NCBI RefSeq assembly: GCF_027409185.1
Contig: NC_084462.1
Location: forward strand, 180,286,071 to 180,350,070
DNA: 64,000 bases
DNA from: Cynocephalus volans
Taxonomy: Eukaryota > Chordata > Mammalia > Dermoptera > Cynocephalidae
Direction of reading: 5' to 3'
Part shown: in pieces, positions 1 to 11,179 of the stretch
How the letters are laid out: every line of letters starts with the position of its first letter
How positions within the stretch are numbered: position 1 is the stretch's first letter
Translations under genes and position numbers: made by a program
Notes under the pieces: generated by a model
Databases searched by the model: none
What the model was told of the DNA's origin: nothing
The model's input: only the letters and a program-made list of their open reading frames with translations

Positions 1-194
1 TATATAGCAGGTATTTGTAATAGTCATAGATCGTATTCTTGGGGGATAGATTCAACAGTGGCTATTACATTATTTAAAAGTAAAAATAAAATCCTGAACT
101 AAATAGAAAGAATACAAGTTTATTACTATCTAGTTCTACATGACAAACATCCATTAAAAAATCTAAATCTGTGCTGTCTGCTTTTCTTCCACAG

Positions 195-272
195 AATGAC
201 CACAGGACAGCTGTCTTTTTTATTTTCTAAGAAACAAAATCTCGGCAGTTAGCTCTGTGGGTAAAAAACAAT
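195..272 (+). ncRNA. MEG8-like exon
   Basis: The acceptor is a pyrimidine tract ending TTCTTCCACAG and the donor is GTAAGTAA. The exon contains AGCTCTGTGGGTAA, a phrase shared by the exons of the 113-like part. Confidence 0.5.
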
Positions 273-360
273 GTAAGTAAGACCTCACGCTCTTGTCCTT
301 GATGGGGATGCTGTGTTAACAAAGCTTTAGTGGCATTACAAAGGAATTAATGTCTGCAGA

Positions 361-435
361 AGCAATAAAAATCACCATGAATGGACCAGTGATGGGAATG
401 TGTTATGAACCAAAAACATGTTTAATCTAATTTGG
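361..435 (+). pseudogene. decayed C/D snoRNA-like segment
   Basis: GGACCAGTGATGGGAATG followed by a GAACC and TTTAATCTAA core and ACAACTGGGGTGAGG aligns by eye with the SNORD113 layout, but the D box is CTGG and the terminal stem is lost. The same type recurs near 3332, 5658 and 9608. Confidence 0.4.
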
Positions 436-682
436 CACAACTGGGGTGAGGAACAAAGACAGTAGTCATTTCACTTATTTTCACAACTTTTTAACATTAT
501 ATCTTCTTTTCCACCACAAATGATTTAAATATTTGCAAATTAGTATGGTCCTAGCTGATAACTTTGTGTAGCTGCCCAAGAGAATATGGAAGACATTATG
601 ATTGTGGGAAGATGATGGTTTTATCAGTTTTCACTGAACCATCTTTAAAACATGGGGAAATTGAAGAAAAGAAGGCCACAGA

Positions 683-754
683 AGGACCAGTGGTGGATGG
701 GGATTCGTTATGAAGCAGGGATGTTAATCAATCCCACGTATTCTCTGAGGTCCA
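683..754 (+). pseudogene. decayed SNORD113-like copy
   Basis: The 3' end is intact (CTCTGAGGTCCA) and the start reads AGGACCAG, but the C box has become GTGGTGG. Loss of the C-box UGAUGA would remove the kink-turn needed for 15.5K binding, so this is called a relic. Confidence 0.5.
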
Positions 755-868
755 TTGTGTGAGGATAGAGCCACTGATGGGGAGATCTGGGTCCTAGAAT
801 TTTGTGGTTGCATTTATGAACCAATGAATAAATTAATTAGTGAAGATACAAAGGAAGAACAACGTGCC

Positions 869-944
869 TGGACCAATGATGAGTACCATGGGGTATCTGA
901 ATCAGGATTATTTTGATTAAACCCGTATGTAACTCTGAGGTCCA
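869..944 (+). ncRNA. SNORD113: C/D box snoRNA, SNORD113-like
   Basis: A 76-nt snoRNA. The terminal stem TGGACC (869-874) pairs with GGTCCA (939-944), the C box ATGATGA is at 876-882 and the D box CTGA at 935-938. The internal part GTATCTGAATCAGG ... GATTAAACCC is the SNORD113 signature seen in the next five intact copies. The family is an orphan: no rRNA or snRNA target is established. It lies in the intron before the exon at 1770. All boxes are consensus, so it is probably made into an snoRNP. Confidence 0.88.
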
Positions 945-1769
945 TTACAAAGAGACACGTAATTATTCCTTCCTTGTGAAATGAGCCTATGACACCTTGT
1001 CCTTGGGCTTTTGTGGTTCTTGGGGATGGATTGTATTTTTATTATAAAATCAGCCCATGAATAAAAAATCATCAATGAATGAAAGAAAGAGGGAAAATCA
1101 TGCACTTATCATTAAGGAATGTAATGAAACTTGGATTGTTATTAAAACCTATCTGAGACTCCCAATAAATTAATAGTCAAGGCACTTAACCGTTCTGGTA
1201 AGGGGCAGATGGTCATTTGTGTCTAACAGTTAAAGCTTTTGTTCTGTGTTGGTGATGGGTTGCTGACTGTTTTATTAAGCAAATGAAACGCATTTACTCA
1301 TATTAATAGTTGGTTAAATAGCCGCATACTTGAGAATCAAGCAGAGGTCAATGGTGAGAATGTTATTCCAATCTATTTTTACCAATTTTTATTAAAACAA
1401 TAAAAAAGAAACAAGTGTCTTACTCCAGAGGGCAAGGACTACCAACAGATGTAAATATCGTTCAGTGTTCTTGTCTGGTGCTGTGATCAGAGATATTGAT
1501 TTCTTTCTATAAGAGAAAGAAGGCACATTTGTAATTTCAGTTTATTTTTTGAAGTCAGCAAACCATGGACCAATTAGGAACAAACATGATGATATGATAA
1601 TACGGATTCATGTTTTTTCCGAAGAATATATATTCTAAGAAAAATTTTAGATTTCTTCCATTTTTGGGGAAATATGTACATAGACCTTTCCAAGTTCTAA
1701 TAATTTAGTTTTTTAGAAAAATGAGGACATGGCTTTAAAAATAGGTCTTTTTTTTTTTTCTTTCTATAG

Positions 1770-1855
1770 AGTGAAAACCACATAGCTGATTTTATCATTC
1801 TTTCTTTATGAATATCTCCACTGTTAGTTCCAGACTAAGGAGCATAAAGACAGAT
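1770..1855 (+). ncRNA. MEG8-like exon
   Basis: A run of T and C ending TTTCTATAG precedes it and GTAAGTAA follows. The acceptor uses TAG rather than the array's usual CAG. Confidence 0.45.
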
Positions 1856-2476
1856 GTAAGTAAACATCAATGTTGATATTCTGGGCTTGGATGGCATTCA
1901 CTCATGGGAGCCCACTAAATTGTTTTGCTAAAATAAATGGTTAAATAGTACATGAAATTAAGGAATGCAAATAATGGACCTATGATTAAAATGTGTCATG
2001 AACAAAAATTTATGATTGATTCAACTCATTCCAACTGAGGACCATTATTAAAGAGACGAGGGGAATTAATTTAACTTCTTCAATGTTTTTGCTACAATTG
2101 CTTAACATATTTCTTCACTGAGAAACATCTAAGTTGTTAAGATTTTGAGGCAAGGGTATCTTGAAAGACAGCAGATATGGAAGGTCCACACCAGCTTTAA
2201 GAAGTAGATAAATCAAGGGAAAGAGGAGCAGGTAGACACCAATCCTAAGTAAGGTGCTGATTAATCCGTACGTGTAAACCAGAGGCTCATTGTGAAGTGT
2301 TCTTGTGTATTTGCTCTGCATGAAATGGGGCAATGAACAGATCTTGGTTTTATGAAAGCCTTCTGTTTTTAGTTTTGGGTCATTAAGGGTATTGATTGTA
2401 TAGTTATTGGTGAATCCATGAATGATTGAATCAGTTCAAGAAAGTATAAGTGAATGTAGAAATTGTAAGCCAAGCT

Positions 2477-2553
2477 TGGATCAGTGATGAGTGTTGGTGG
2501 TGGTGTCTGAATCAACACCTTTGATTGAGCCCTCTGTGTAACTCTGAGGTCCA
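2477..2553 (+). ncRNA. SNORD113: C/D box snoRNA, SNORD113-like
   Basis: 77 nt. The stem TGGATC/GGTCCA includes one G-U pair. The C box GTGATGA is at 2484-2490 and the D box CTGA at 2544-2547. The middle carries the 113-type GTCTGAATCA. It has a GGTGGTGGTG stretch after the C box not present in its neighbours. Confidence 0.86.
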
Positions 2554-3173
2554 TGATAGAATGAGAAACAAGCAGTGTTTTCTGTAGGAATTACCTAACA
2601 GTTGAAGTGAGAAAAATTCAATAAACCTGCTCCTGGGCTTTTGTGGTGCAAAGATACAGAATGTATTATTTCAAGTGAGTCAATGCTTAAATAACTAGAG
2701 AAGTGTACACATGAAAGAAGATGAACAGGCCTACTCATGCAAAAATTAGTAAGAGTGTATAAAACAAGTATTCTTTATTAATACTTGTAATAAAACAAGC
2801 ATGATTATTAATCCCAAGTAAAATGAACAGGTGGAGTCTGTGATCCTCTTTCATATGGAATGTATTAGTATGTACAGTTAAGAGACTTTTTTTTTGTTTT
2901 TGTTTTTTGTAGTTTGCTTTATTTTAAATTAAGAAAAGGAAAGGTGTTAGCCTCAGCCAAGAATCCATTAAATAACCATCTACTCAACAGATGTTAATGT
3001 AGGCAGATAAGTGAACTCAATAGTGTTTGTTATAGTTCTTAAAACTAAAAATTTAAGACAGTTCTAATAAAAAACTGCATTTTTTAGCCAAGGTTTATTG
3101 TTATCTAGTTCTGCTTAACTTACAGCCACTAAAAAAATCTAAATCTTTTCTAAATCTGCTTTTTCCTCTTCAG

Positions 3174-3214
3174 AGTGAAAAGAGGACAGGAGAGAGGCAT
3201 AGAAACTAATAAAT
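3174..3214 (+). ncRNA. MEG8-like exon, short
   Basis: The acceptor is TTCCTCTTCAG and the donor GTAAGT. At 41 nt it is about half the usual exon length, which suggests an internal deletion. Splicing is inferred. Confidence 0.45.
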
Positions 3215-3331
3215 GTAAGTCCCTCAATTAATTTTCTCTGTTTCGATGGTTTATTCATGGGTGTTAGCTGAAGGATTTCAAAGTTATAAATGTCTACACA
3301 CATAAAATAAATAAAACATTCCAAGTGTGGA

Positions 3332-3404
3332 ACGATGATGGGGATGTACTGTAAACCACAAATCATGTTATGTTTAATCTAAATTGACACAACTGAGGTG
3401 ATTT
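3332..3404 (+). pseudogene. decayed C/D snoRNA-like segment
   Basis: AACGATGATGGGGATG ... TTTAATCTAA ... CAACTGAGGTGA keeps a CTGAGGT end, but the C box ends in G (ATGATGG) and there is no terminal stem. It belongs to the same relic class as 361-435. Confidence 0.4.
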
Positions 3405-3865
3405 TAAAAGGAGCTATAAGTTATTTAATTTATTCTTGGAGCAGTTGAATATTACTTTTTATTTTATACTGTGGTTGATTTAAGCATTCCTACATGGATA
3501 GAGATCCCGGCTCATAGCTCTTTTGGGGCAGCCCAGAAGAATATGCATGACTTTGTGAGCATTTCAGAGGTGATAGAAGATGGTTTTATTATTTTTCATG
3601 GAGCCATCTTTGACACGTGGACCAATTAAATAAAAGAGGACTATACAAGAACCAGTGCTGAGTGTGGATTTTACACAAAGCAGGGATGTTCACCAATCCA
3701 TTTATTCACCTTCGGGTCCCTTTGTAAAAGAAATATAATCTATAGCTCTATGGGACAACAAGCCTAAAATTCAAGGATCTTGTTTTCGGGATTTTGTAGT
3801 TGTGTTATTATTTGCGAATCATTAAATTAATCAATAAATGGAAAAAAAAAAAAAAATGCCCAGCA

Positions 3866-3939
3866 CGGACCAGTGATGAATGTCATGGGGTTTCTGAAGC
3901 AAGAATTTTGATTAAACCCATCTGCAACTCTGAGGTCCA
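3866..3939 (+). ncRNA. SNORD113: C/D box snoRNA, SNORD113-like
   Basis: 74 nt. The C box GTGATGA is at 3873-3879 and the D box CTGA at 3930-3933, with a CGGACC/GGTCCA stem whose first pair is mismatched (C instead of T). The core GTTTCTGAAGCAAG ... GATTAAACCC is 113-type. A run of 14-15 A residues lies just upstream (3842-3856). Confidence 0.85.
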
Positions 3940-4351
3940 TTACAAAGAGAAGTGAACTACAGAACCTCATCCTTGGGCTTTTGTAGTTTGGGGGTATGGA
4001 TTACATGATAGTAATAGGATTAGGCCAAGAATAAAAAAAGGCATTGATGAATGAACAATAGTAAATGTGTACATGCTTTTACATTTTAATCCCTATAAAG
4101 AAATGTGGATTGTTATTAAAGCAAATTTTGAGATTCTTCATCCCAAAAAGTTAGTAGTCAAGGATCTTATGATTTTGGTAAGGAGCAAATGGTCATCTGC
4201 ACCTAAGAGTGAATGTTTTTGTTCTGTGCTGAGCTGGGTTGTCGATTGATCAGTTTGTTAGGGAAAAGGTGATACATTTACAGAAATAATCATTGGTTGA
4301 ATAACTGTGTATTTGAGGAAGAGAGCATGGAGCAGTGATGAAGAGGTCTCC

Positions 4352-4525
4352 GAAAAACTCATGGAAAGGGCCGAGCCCATGGCGCACTCGGGAGAGTGCG
4401 GCGCTGGCAGCACAGCGACGCTCCTGCCGCGGGTTCGGATCCTATATAGGAATGGCCCATGCACTCACTGGCTGAGTACTGGTCACGAAAAAGACAAAAA
4501 AATAAAAAAGAAAAACTCATGGAAA
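4352..4525 (+). repeat. tRNA-derived SINE with target-site duplication
   Basis: The body spans 4368-4509, between two perfect 16-bp direct copies of GAAAAACTCATGGAAA (4352-4367 and 4510-4525). It starts with a tRNA-like part (GGCGCACTCGGGAGAGTGC, B box GGTTCGGATCC at 4432-4442), then TATATAGGAATGGCC and CACTGGCTGAGTACTGGTC, and ends in an A-rich tail. The perfect duplication means a recent insertion. It resembles the CYN type of colugos from memory, which is not certain. It sits beside a decayed snoRNA-like start (GAGCAGTGATGAAG, 4330-4343). Confidence 0.85.
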
Positions 4526-5199
4526 AATTCGTCTTATCATTTAATTATATTTTTCCATGAAGTTTTTGAAGTACCCTTGTACAACCACACCTGCGATTAA
4601 GGCAATCTTTTTGTACAATTTTATTTAAGCAAACAGACACTAAATAAACCAGCTTGCTACTCTTGAGGAATGACATGAGGACAAATGTAAATATTATTCA
4701 GGGTACCTATCTAGTGTGGTGGACTCACATATAATGAAATATAATTATAAGTGAACAAATTTATAAATTTATATCTCATCCATTTTTTAAAAAGTCAGCC
4801 AAAAACACACCAGTGGAAAACATGCAATTGGGTATAAATAAAATGATACATCATATTTTGTGAATATGATTTCCACAAGAAGGCAAAGATTTCTATGCCT
4901 TTCCAATGTTGCATAGAAACACTTGGCAAGAAATAATGTTTCAGTTTTTTCTTGGTGGTTGTTTAAACTTTAAAAAATTGTTTTAGAAAAATGAAGAGAT
5001 GGCCTTATTATTCTATGAGTAATTAAATAAATTGATTAGTGAGTTAATAAATATATTAAGTGGAGTCACGCTTGGACCGTTGGTGAGATTGTACCGTGAA
5101 TTGCATCTCTCAGGTATCCAATTTTGCACAAATAAAATCCAACAGAAAAGATAATCTTGCTATTACCTATGTGGGTAGAAAGTACAGACAGGTGGTACT

Positions 5200-5265
5200 A
5201 ATTATGGTTATTAATTATAGTTACCTAATTATAGTTATAGTTAATAATTATAGTTATTTTTCTTT
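5200..5265. repeat. AT-rich low-complexity repeat
   Basis: Tandem and inverted variants of TAATTATAGTTA repeat several times. Confidence 0.6.
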
Positions 5266-5468
5266 TTACTGCTGGATTCACAGTGTTCATTATATTATTT
5301 CAAAGAAAAAATTACATAAGTTAAATAGAGAGTAGTGGTCTCTCATCCCAAGTGTTTGGAATAGGCCACAAACCAAGGTTCATGATTAATTGATCACTGC
5401 ACAACTGTGGCTCATTTAAAACAGCTAATTGTAGACTATTTTTTAGAAATTTGCTTTTTATTCCTCAG

Positions 5469-5541
5469 AATGAACACACCGTACTCGATCTTGTGAAGAT
5501 CTTGCCTTTTACCTCTATGGATAAGGAGAGAAGAGACTGAT
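5469..5541 (+). ncRNA. MEG8-like exon
   Basis: The acceptor is ATTCCTCAG before AATGAACAC and the donor is GTATGTATG. It contains GAAGATCTTGCC, a phrase shared with the exon at 9438. Confidence 0.5.
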
Positions 5542-5952
5542 GTATGTATGAGTCAAAATTCATGTTCTTGCTTGGGGGGCTTGAGCATGGGAATTCATTG
5601 AATTATTTCAGAAGAAGAAATGGCTACCTACACAAACAATTCCAAGGTGGCTATGCAGTGACCAGTGATGGAAATGTGTTATGAATTAAGATTATGATTA
5701 ATCCAATTCAGCACCACTGAATTCATTAGGACAAAAAGATGAAAACCATTTCTGTCCTTTTCAGAATGTTTTCATATGCCGTTTTATTTTTGTACCACAG
5801 TGGATTTAAACACTTCGCCATTGGTAGTGTTATAGACTGTTAACCCATTGAGGGGAGAACATAGGAAAATGGAAAATCTTGCCTTTTCCTTAGCTGTGGT
5901 ATACGATGGCTGTTTATTGTACCGTCTTTAAAATATGGATGTTAAATGATAG

Positions 5953-6024
5953 AGGCCCTAGCATGGACCGATGACTAACATGGACTTGATGTGGGGCCGA
6001 GAAATGGATTAATTCATGTTTGCA
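5953..6024 (+). pseudogene. decayed C/D snoRNA-like segment
   Basis: TGGACCGATGACTAACATG ... GATTAATTCATG ... GCACTGAGGATCA keeps the outline and a CTGA, but the C box is changed (CGATGAC) and the closing stem is broken. Confidence 0.4.
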
Positions 6025-6208
6025 GCACTGAGGATCATTATAGAGAGATGCAGTCCTCTAGCTCTGTGGGATATAAACTTTTGCAGACATAGTCACATCT
6101 CCAAGGATCTTTTGTCCCCCCTAATTTGTGGGCAGTGATAGTATTATTAGTGAATCAATGAATAAATCAAGAACAATATAAGTGAATGAAAGCACAGAAT
6201 ACCAAGTA

Positions 6209-6283
6209 TGGATCAATGATGAGTGTGCGTGGGGCATCTGAATCAAATTTTTTGATTAAACCCTGTTGTAACTCTGAGGTCCA
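6209..6283 (+). ncRNA. SNORD113: C/D box snoRNA, SNORD113-like
   Basis: 75 nt. The C box ATGATGA is at 6216-6222, the D box CTGA at 6274-6277, and the stem is TGGATC/GGTCCA. The core GGGCATCTGAATCA ... GATTAAACCC is 113-type. The next copy is about 2.4 kb away, the largest spacing between intact copies in the 113 part. Confidence 0.87.
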
Positions 6284-6654
6284 TTGAACCTTTGGGAAAT
6301 GTGCTTGTACATGAAGTTAGAAGTAGTCCAGGGATGTGTTCGTGGTGTTTTGTTGGTCATGGTTATAGATTGTGTTGTTCTAAGTAAATCAGTGCATGAA
6401 TAAAACAAAGTATAAGTGAAGAAAAGAGCTACACCTCATCCAGTTATGACAGGAGCCAATGAATCATGGATTATTTTAACTATTTTAATTATTGAATATT
6501 ACTAATATTTTGGTACTGAACATTTGAATTCAAATAAAATAGACTAAGGCTGCTTCCCCTTTGAGAACATATGATAGATAAGCTCTCAGTGTAGTTGTTC
6601 TGGGTTATTTGTGAGTTGCTCGTTGCATTCCTTATTTCTTAAAGGGACAGAAAT

Positions 6655-6890
6655 TTATATAATTAAGTGATGTAGTGAGTATAATAATATTTAATATACT
6701 AAATAATAACTAAATTATATAGTATATAATAATTTAATATACCAAATAATATAATAAATATGTATATCCAATAATAACTGAATACAACAAAATGTTACAC
6801 TAAAACATTAATATAAAATTATTTTAATAAATGATAATTTAATACAATTAGTTATAAGAATAAAATAATAATGATTAGATAGTTATTCAA
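6655..6890. repeat. AT-rich low-complexity tract
   Basis: About 235 bp of TAATAATATTTAATA-like sequence with almost no G or C. It replaces recognisable unit sequence and helps explain the long spacing here. Confidence 0.65.
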
Positions 6891-7221
6891 ACATGGCAAA
6901 GGTCTAAGTGTGTACATTGAAAATGTGAATATGATAATTACAAATCCTCTTGTGTTCACTGATTTTTATTTAAATAAAAAGTGGATAGATGTTAGTGTCA
7001 CATAGGCTTCTTGTCCAGTGTCCTTGGGGTTCATAAATATTGATGCTCTTATTATAAGTGGGTAAAAGAATAATTTCATATCTCAGTCCATAATTTAAAA
7101 GGTTGTAAACCATGCTCCAGTGAGAAGAGTATGTGACATGTGAAGCAGCATCATTGATTCTGTCCACCCATCTTTTTTATGGAAGGGTTATACGGACCCC
7201 ATTCTCTAGACACATCTTGCT

Positions 7222-7375
7222 ATTAACATTTAAATTCAAATAAATTAAAAATAAAAATTCAGTTTCTCAGTTGCACTAGCCACATTCCAAGCCACATGTG
7301 GACATGAGGCTACCATATTGGACAGTGCTCATAGAGAACATTTGTATTTACTGAGGAAAGTTCCATCTGTAGCCA
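7222..7375. mobile_element. MER5-like hAT-Charlie fragment
   Basis: AAATTCAGTTTCTCAGTTGC, then ACTAGCCACATTCCAAG, and later GGCTACCATATTGGACAG match the well-known MER5 pattern. These are short non-autonomous hAT transposons without coding capacity. The left end is missing. A fuller copy lies 2.55 kb downstream. Confidence 0.75.
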
Positions 7376-7756
7376 GTGCCTATAGAGAAAGTTGCAGGTA
7401 ATAATACTTAGTTTTAGGTAGCAGGTAGTCTACCGTTTTGTGTTTTCTTTAGACATAAAAGAGCAGATAATTAGATTATCCTCAGAGTTATTAAATAAAT
7501 ATGTATATAAAGGAATTATAATAGAGTGCAGTCCCTTGGCCAGAATTTGTCATAAAAGAGTTATTTAAGTTTATGCCATTTTGCAAAAGTTTTCCCCATT
7601 AAAAAATTATATGGCCTTTATGCTATTTGGTTGGGATATCTAGACAGATATTAAGAATTGTTCTTTTGTGTTGCGTGGTAAATTCAAAGATTTTCCTTAT
7701 ATTCTTTTTTTACTAACAATTGAGTAAGTCAGTACATGATATTACTGTTGGATTGA

Positions 7757-7830
7757 TGATGGAAATGTGACCCAAACTGATGTTTCTGATTAATCTAGTA
7801 AAGCAAAACTCACTTCCATTTAAAAATATA
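7757..7830 (+). pseudogene. decayed C/D snoRNA-like segment
   Basis: TTGGATTGATGATGGAAATG ... GATTAATCTAG keeps the C-box half, but no CTGAGGTCC end is present. Confidence 0.3.
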
Positions 7831-7885
7831 TTAAAAATTTGCTCTTTTTTTTTTTTTTCTTTTAAAAGTCTGCCTGTTCCTCCAG

Positions 7886-7966
7886 GATGAGCACAGCACA
7901 TTGGATTCAGTCATTCCCCCATGATGAAGATCTCAGCAGCTACTGCTGTGGGTAAGGAGCTGTGTT
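7886..7966 (+). ncRNA. MEG8-like exon, donor uncertain
   Basis: The acceptor is GTTCCTCCAG. There are two possible donors: GTAAGGAG at 7952, a good consensus inside the usual exon body, or the family position, which here reads GTTAGTAAC. The end is therefore uncertain. Confidence 0.4.
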
Positions 7967-8595
7967 AGTAACTGTCAGAGTTTCTGTTCTTGTTTGCATG
8001 GTTTGTTCATGTGTGGTCATTGAACTATGAAACAAAAGGCTGTACACACACAAAAACAAAATATAAGAACCAAATATGGATCAATAGAAGGAATGTGTTA
8101 TGGACTAAGGAGCAAGATAAACCCATTTTAGCGCAAGTGGTATTCGTTTTTTAAAAGGATGGAAGGAATTTAATCAATTTTCAGAACTGTTTGATGTTTC
8201 ACATTATTTCTGCACCACAGCTGATTTAAGGATTTCTATATTGGTAGAGATCCAGGCTATATACTATTTATGGGAAGCTCTCAGAAGGTTGAGCATATTA
8301 TCTGTGTTCTAGTTGTGAGATACCATTGTGGATTTTGGTTGTTTATTATACTATCTTTAAAACTGGACAAATTAAATGCACATGGCCCAATCATGGACCA
8401 TTGACATTGATGGTACTGATATGAAGTAAGGTTTATTGATTATTGCCCACATGTGACACTGAGATCTAGTCTGGAAGATTTGTGGGCGTTGAGCCTAGAG
8501 GCGTATTGTAGTCATATCAAGGATATTGTTGTTCAGAGTTTGTGATTCATGGGCAAGTGAAGGTAGAAGTGAATGAAGGAAAAGAGAGCCAAGCC

Positions 8596-8668
8596 TGGAC
8601 CAATGATGAGATTGGAGGGTGTCTGAATCAAAATCTTTGATTAAAGCCATCTGGAACTCTGAGGTCCA
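8596..8668 (+). ncRNA. SNORD113: C/D box snoRNA, SNORD113-like
   Basis: 73 nt with a perfect TGGACC/GGTCCA stem, C box ATGATGA (8603-8609) and D box CTGA (8659-8662). It carries the core GTGTCTGAATCA of the 113 group, but the segment before the D box is ATCTGGAACT, as in the 114 group, so it looks intermediate. Confidence 0.88.
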
Positions 8669-9437
8669 TTTTAAAAAGTGGTCTCCCTTTTTTTTCTCTG
8701 TGGAAATGAGCTTGTAGTCGAAGTTCAGAATATTCAGGGATCTTGGTCTTGGGTGTTCACACTTTATGGATATAGACTGAATTTTTATGAGTAAATCAAT
8801 GGATGAATGAATTAAGAAATTTATAAATGGATAGATATGAAGAGAGCTGGGTATGAACCAATTATAAGAGTATGTAATGAAACGCCTATAGCATTGAGTA
8901 TACATTGATAAAGGTTGTCGCTCCTTTCTGGAAGGCATATGTAGACAGATGTATGTAAGACTCAATATCATTGTTTTTATTTAGAGGTGGGAAAATTGTT
9001 CACAGGTTTACCACTCATTGTGTGTGTGTGTTTGTATATGTGAATGCATGATCTAATATTCAATGAGTCATTCTATAAGTAAATTAATAAAACAATGAAT
9101 GATTGAATTAATATATAAGTAAGATCAGGCATAGGCCATTGGCAAGCATATGCCATGCATCATGAATTTAAATTCATCTATTTCTGCACAAGTTGAGTTT
9201 GTTAAAATAAGGTTATCCAAGCTCTTGCCTTTAGTGATGTATTTACCAGTGTTCATTATATTATTTAAAATTAATAGTTTAATCAACAAATAAAAAGGAG
9301 TGTAGTTCTTGGGTCAGTAATGAGAGTGAGATTTGAATGAAGTTTATGATGAATCTAGTACCATACAACTAATGTCTGATAAGTCAGTGTAAGTCTGTGC
9401 TGTTCATTCTTTTAAAAGCTGGTATTTGACTCCACAG

Positions 9438-9522
9438 AATCAAGGTCATGGCTGACTTAATAGGTCTCTGCTGATGAAGATCTTGCCTGTTACCTTTGTG
9501 GGTAAGGAACCTAAAGACTAAA
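9438..9522 (+). ncRNA. MEG8-like exon, donor uncertain
   Basis: The acceptor is GACTCCACAG. The family donor position reads GTAAATAATAG, while GTAAGG at 9502 inside the exon is the better consensus. Confidence 0.42.
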
Positions 9523-9774
9523 GTAAATAATAGTAAAAATATCTTGTCAGTTGGGGCGAATTTTTTATTAGTGTGCATTGAATTATTTAAATTAAGTGCT
9601 ATATAGACCAGTGATATGAATGTGTTATAAAATAAAGGTTATGGTTAATCCAGTTAAGCACAATTGTGGTTAAAAATAAGATGGAAAACTTTTTTCATTT
9701 TCAGAGCTGATTAATAATTCATCTTATTTTTGCACTGCATTTTATTTATCATTCATCCAGTAATAAAATCTAGG

Positions 9775-9985
9775 ACTGTGCTGTCCAATGTGGTTACTCC
9801 TATCCCCATGTGGCTATTTATATTTAAAATAAATAAAGGTGGTAAATGAATTTTTAAATTCAGTTTCTCAGTTGCACTAGCCGCATTTCAAGATTGGGTA
9901 GCTGCATATGGCTACTGGCCACCTTATTGGAGTACGCAGTTTCGATACGTGAACATTGTCACACCAAGTCCTATTGGACAGCTCT
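9775..9985. mobile_element. MER5-like hAT-Charlie element
   Basis: It begins TGTGCTGTCCAATG and ends CTATTGGACAGC, the terminal inverted repeat pair of MER5 elements. Inside are CAGTTTCTCAGTTGCACTAG and two CATGTGGCTA-type motifs. It is short, has no transposase and is an ancient non-autonomous hAT copy. Confidence 0.8.
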
Positions 9986-10274
9986 TCACTGAGGGAAGAG
10001 CTCATAGGAGAATGGACAATAATTGGAATGGTATAGCTCTGAAGCAAGAATGTTCACATTCATGCGTGCTTCGTTGAGGGCCACTACGAAGAAAGGTGCA
10101 GTCCACTGGGAAAATATCTAGTCTAAGGGAAAAGAGCCTATAAACAGATGTGGTTATATTCAAGGATATTGCTCTTGGCTTTTCTTTTTAAAAATTTATG
10201 GGTATTGATTTCATCACTACAAGTGAATCAGTGAATGGACCAAAGGTGTAAATGAAGAAAAAGATTGTTTTGCA

Positions 10275-10345
10275 TGGATCGATGATGAGTACCCTGGGGT
10301 GTCTGAATCAAGGATTTTGATTAAACCCTGTAACTCTGAGGTCCA
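10275..10345 (+). ncRNA. SNORD113: C/D box snoRNA, SNORD113-like
   Basis: 71 nt. The C box ATGATGA is at 10282-10288 and the D box CTGA at 10336-10339. It opens with TGGATCGATGATGAG, the start that also marks the young clade at 27-31 kb, while its core GTGTCTGAATCAAGG is 113-type. It is the last 113-type copy before the array changes to 114-type. Confidence 0.87.
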
Positions 10346-10791
10346 TTACAAAAAGATTGCTATTCATTATTTCTATAGGAAATGAGCCTTTTCCAGGAGT
10401 TAAAAATAATTGGGACTTTGTTTTGGGGCTTCAATCAACAAACTAATAAACAAATAAACCAATAAATAGATAATTCCAATTATGAATATATGTGTTTAGA
10501 CAAGGAATACTATTAATATAAATGGAAGACAATAGAGTCTTAAGAAATCTATTTATCAGGATGTTACTTCTTTGTTTAAGGATCCTAAAGACATTGAATA
10601 TAGATAATAGTCAATATTATTCTCAGTCAGTTCAAATTTGAGGATGTTAATTTCATTAAGGGAAAAATATGTAAATATTACCACAGATGAATAAATATCT
10701 AAATTACTGAGAAAAATGAAAGGGTAATGCAAGACCTAATTAAGAGAAGTTATCAATTATTTTATCATCTGCTCTGCTCTAAACTCCTCAG

Positions 10792-10876
10792 AATGAACAT
10801 CGTCAACCTTAACATAACTATTGTGCTGTGACCAGGGACTCTGTGGTTGCTTCTGCATGTTAGCACGGGGACTCTG
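10792..10876 (+). ncRNA. MEG8-like exon
   Basis: The acceptor is AAACTCCTCAG and the donor GTGAGTGAC. The body contains GGGACTCTGTGGTTGC, and the GTGGTTGC phrase recurs in 114-part exons. Confidence 0.6.
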
Positions 10877-11108
10877 GTGAGTGACAGTCAAAATTCTTGT
10901 TTTGATTTGTTTAAGGTACTCTCTGTATTATTAAGAAGTGTAAATTATAATCAAATAAGGCCAACCATTATTTATTACTTATTACTTAAGAATAAATTTA
11001 TTCTTAAGTTTTTTCTATTCATAGAAAGTTATTTTGTTATTATAAATGAATTGATGAATTAATCAATAAGCACATATAGAAATGAATGAGGAAAGAGTGA
11101 GTCAGTGT

Positions 11109-11179
11109 TGGATCAATGATGAACACTGGTGGCGTATGAGTCATGGACGATGACTACTGGTCTGGAAGTCTGAGGTCCA
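11109..11179 (+). ncRNA. SNORD114: C/D box snoRNA, SNORD114-like
   Basis: 71 nt. This is the first copy with the 114 core GGTGGCGTATGAGTCATGG followed by a C'-like ACGATGA. The C box ATGATGA is at 11116-11122 and the D box CTGA at 11170-11173, with a TGGATC/GGTCCA stem. No conventional rRNA guide match is established for the family. Confidence 0.88.

Noticed and set aside
4368-4480. tRNA gene
   Set aside because: The A and B box sequences belong to a tRNA-derived SINE with an A-rich tail and target-site duplication.
8495-8971. 158-codon minus-strand frame
   Set aside because: It lies across a snoRNA and repeated intron blocks of the host on the other strand, and the residues have no domain-like character.
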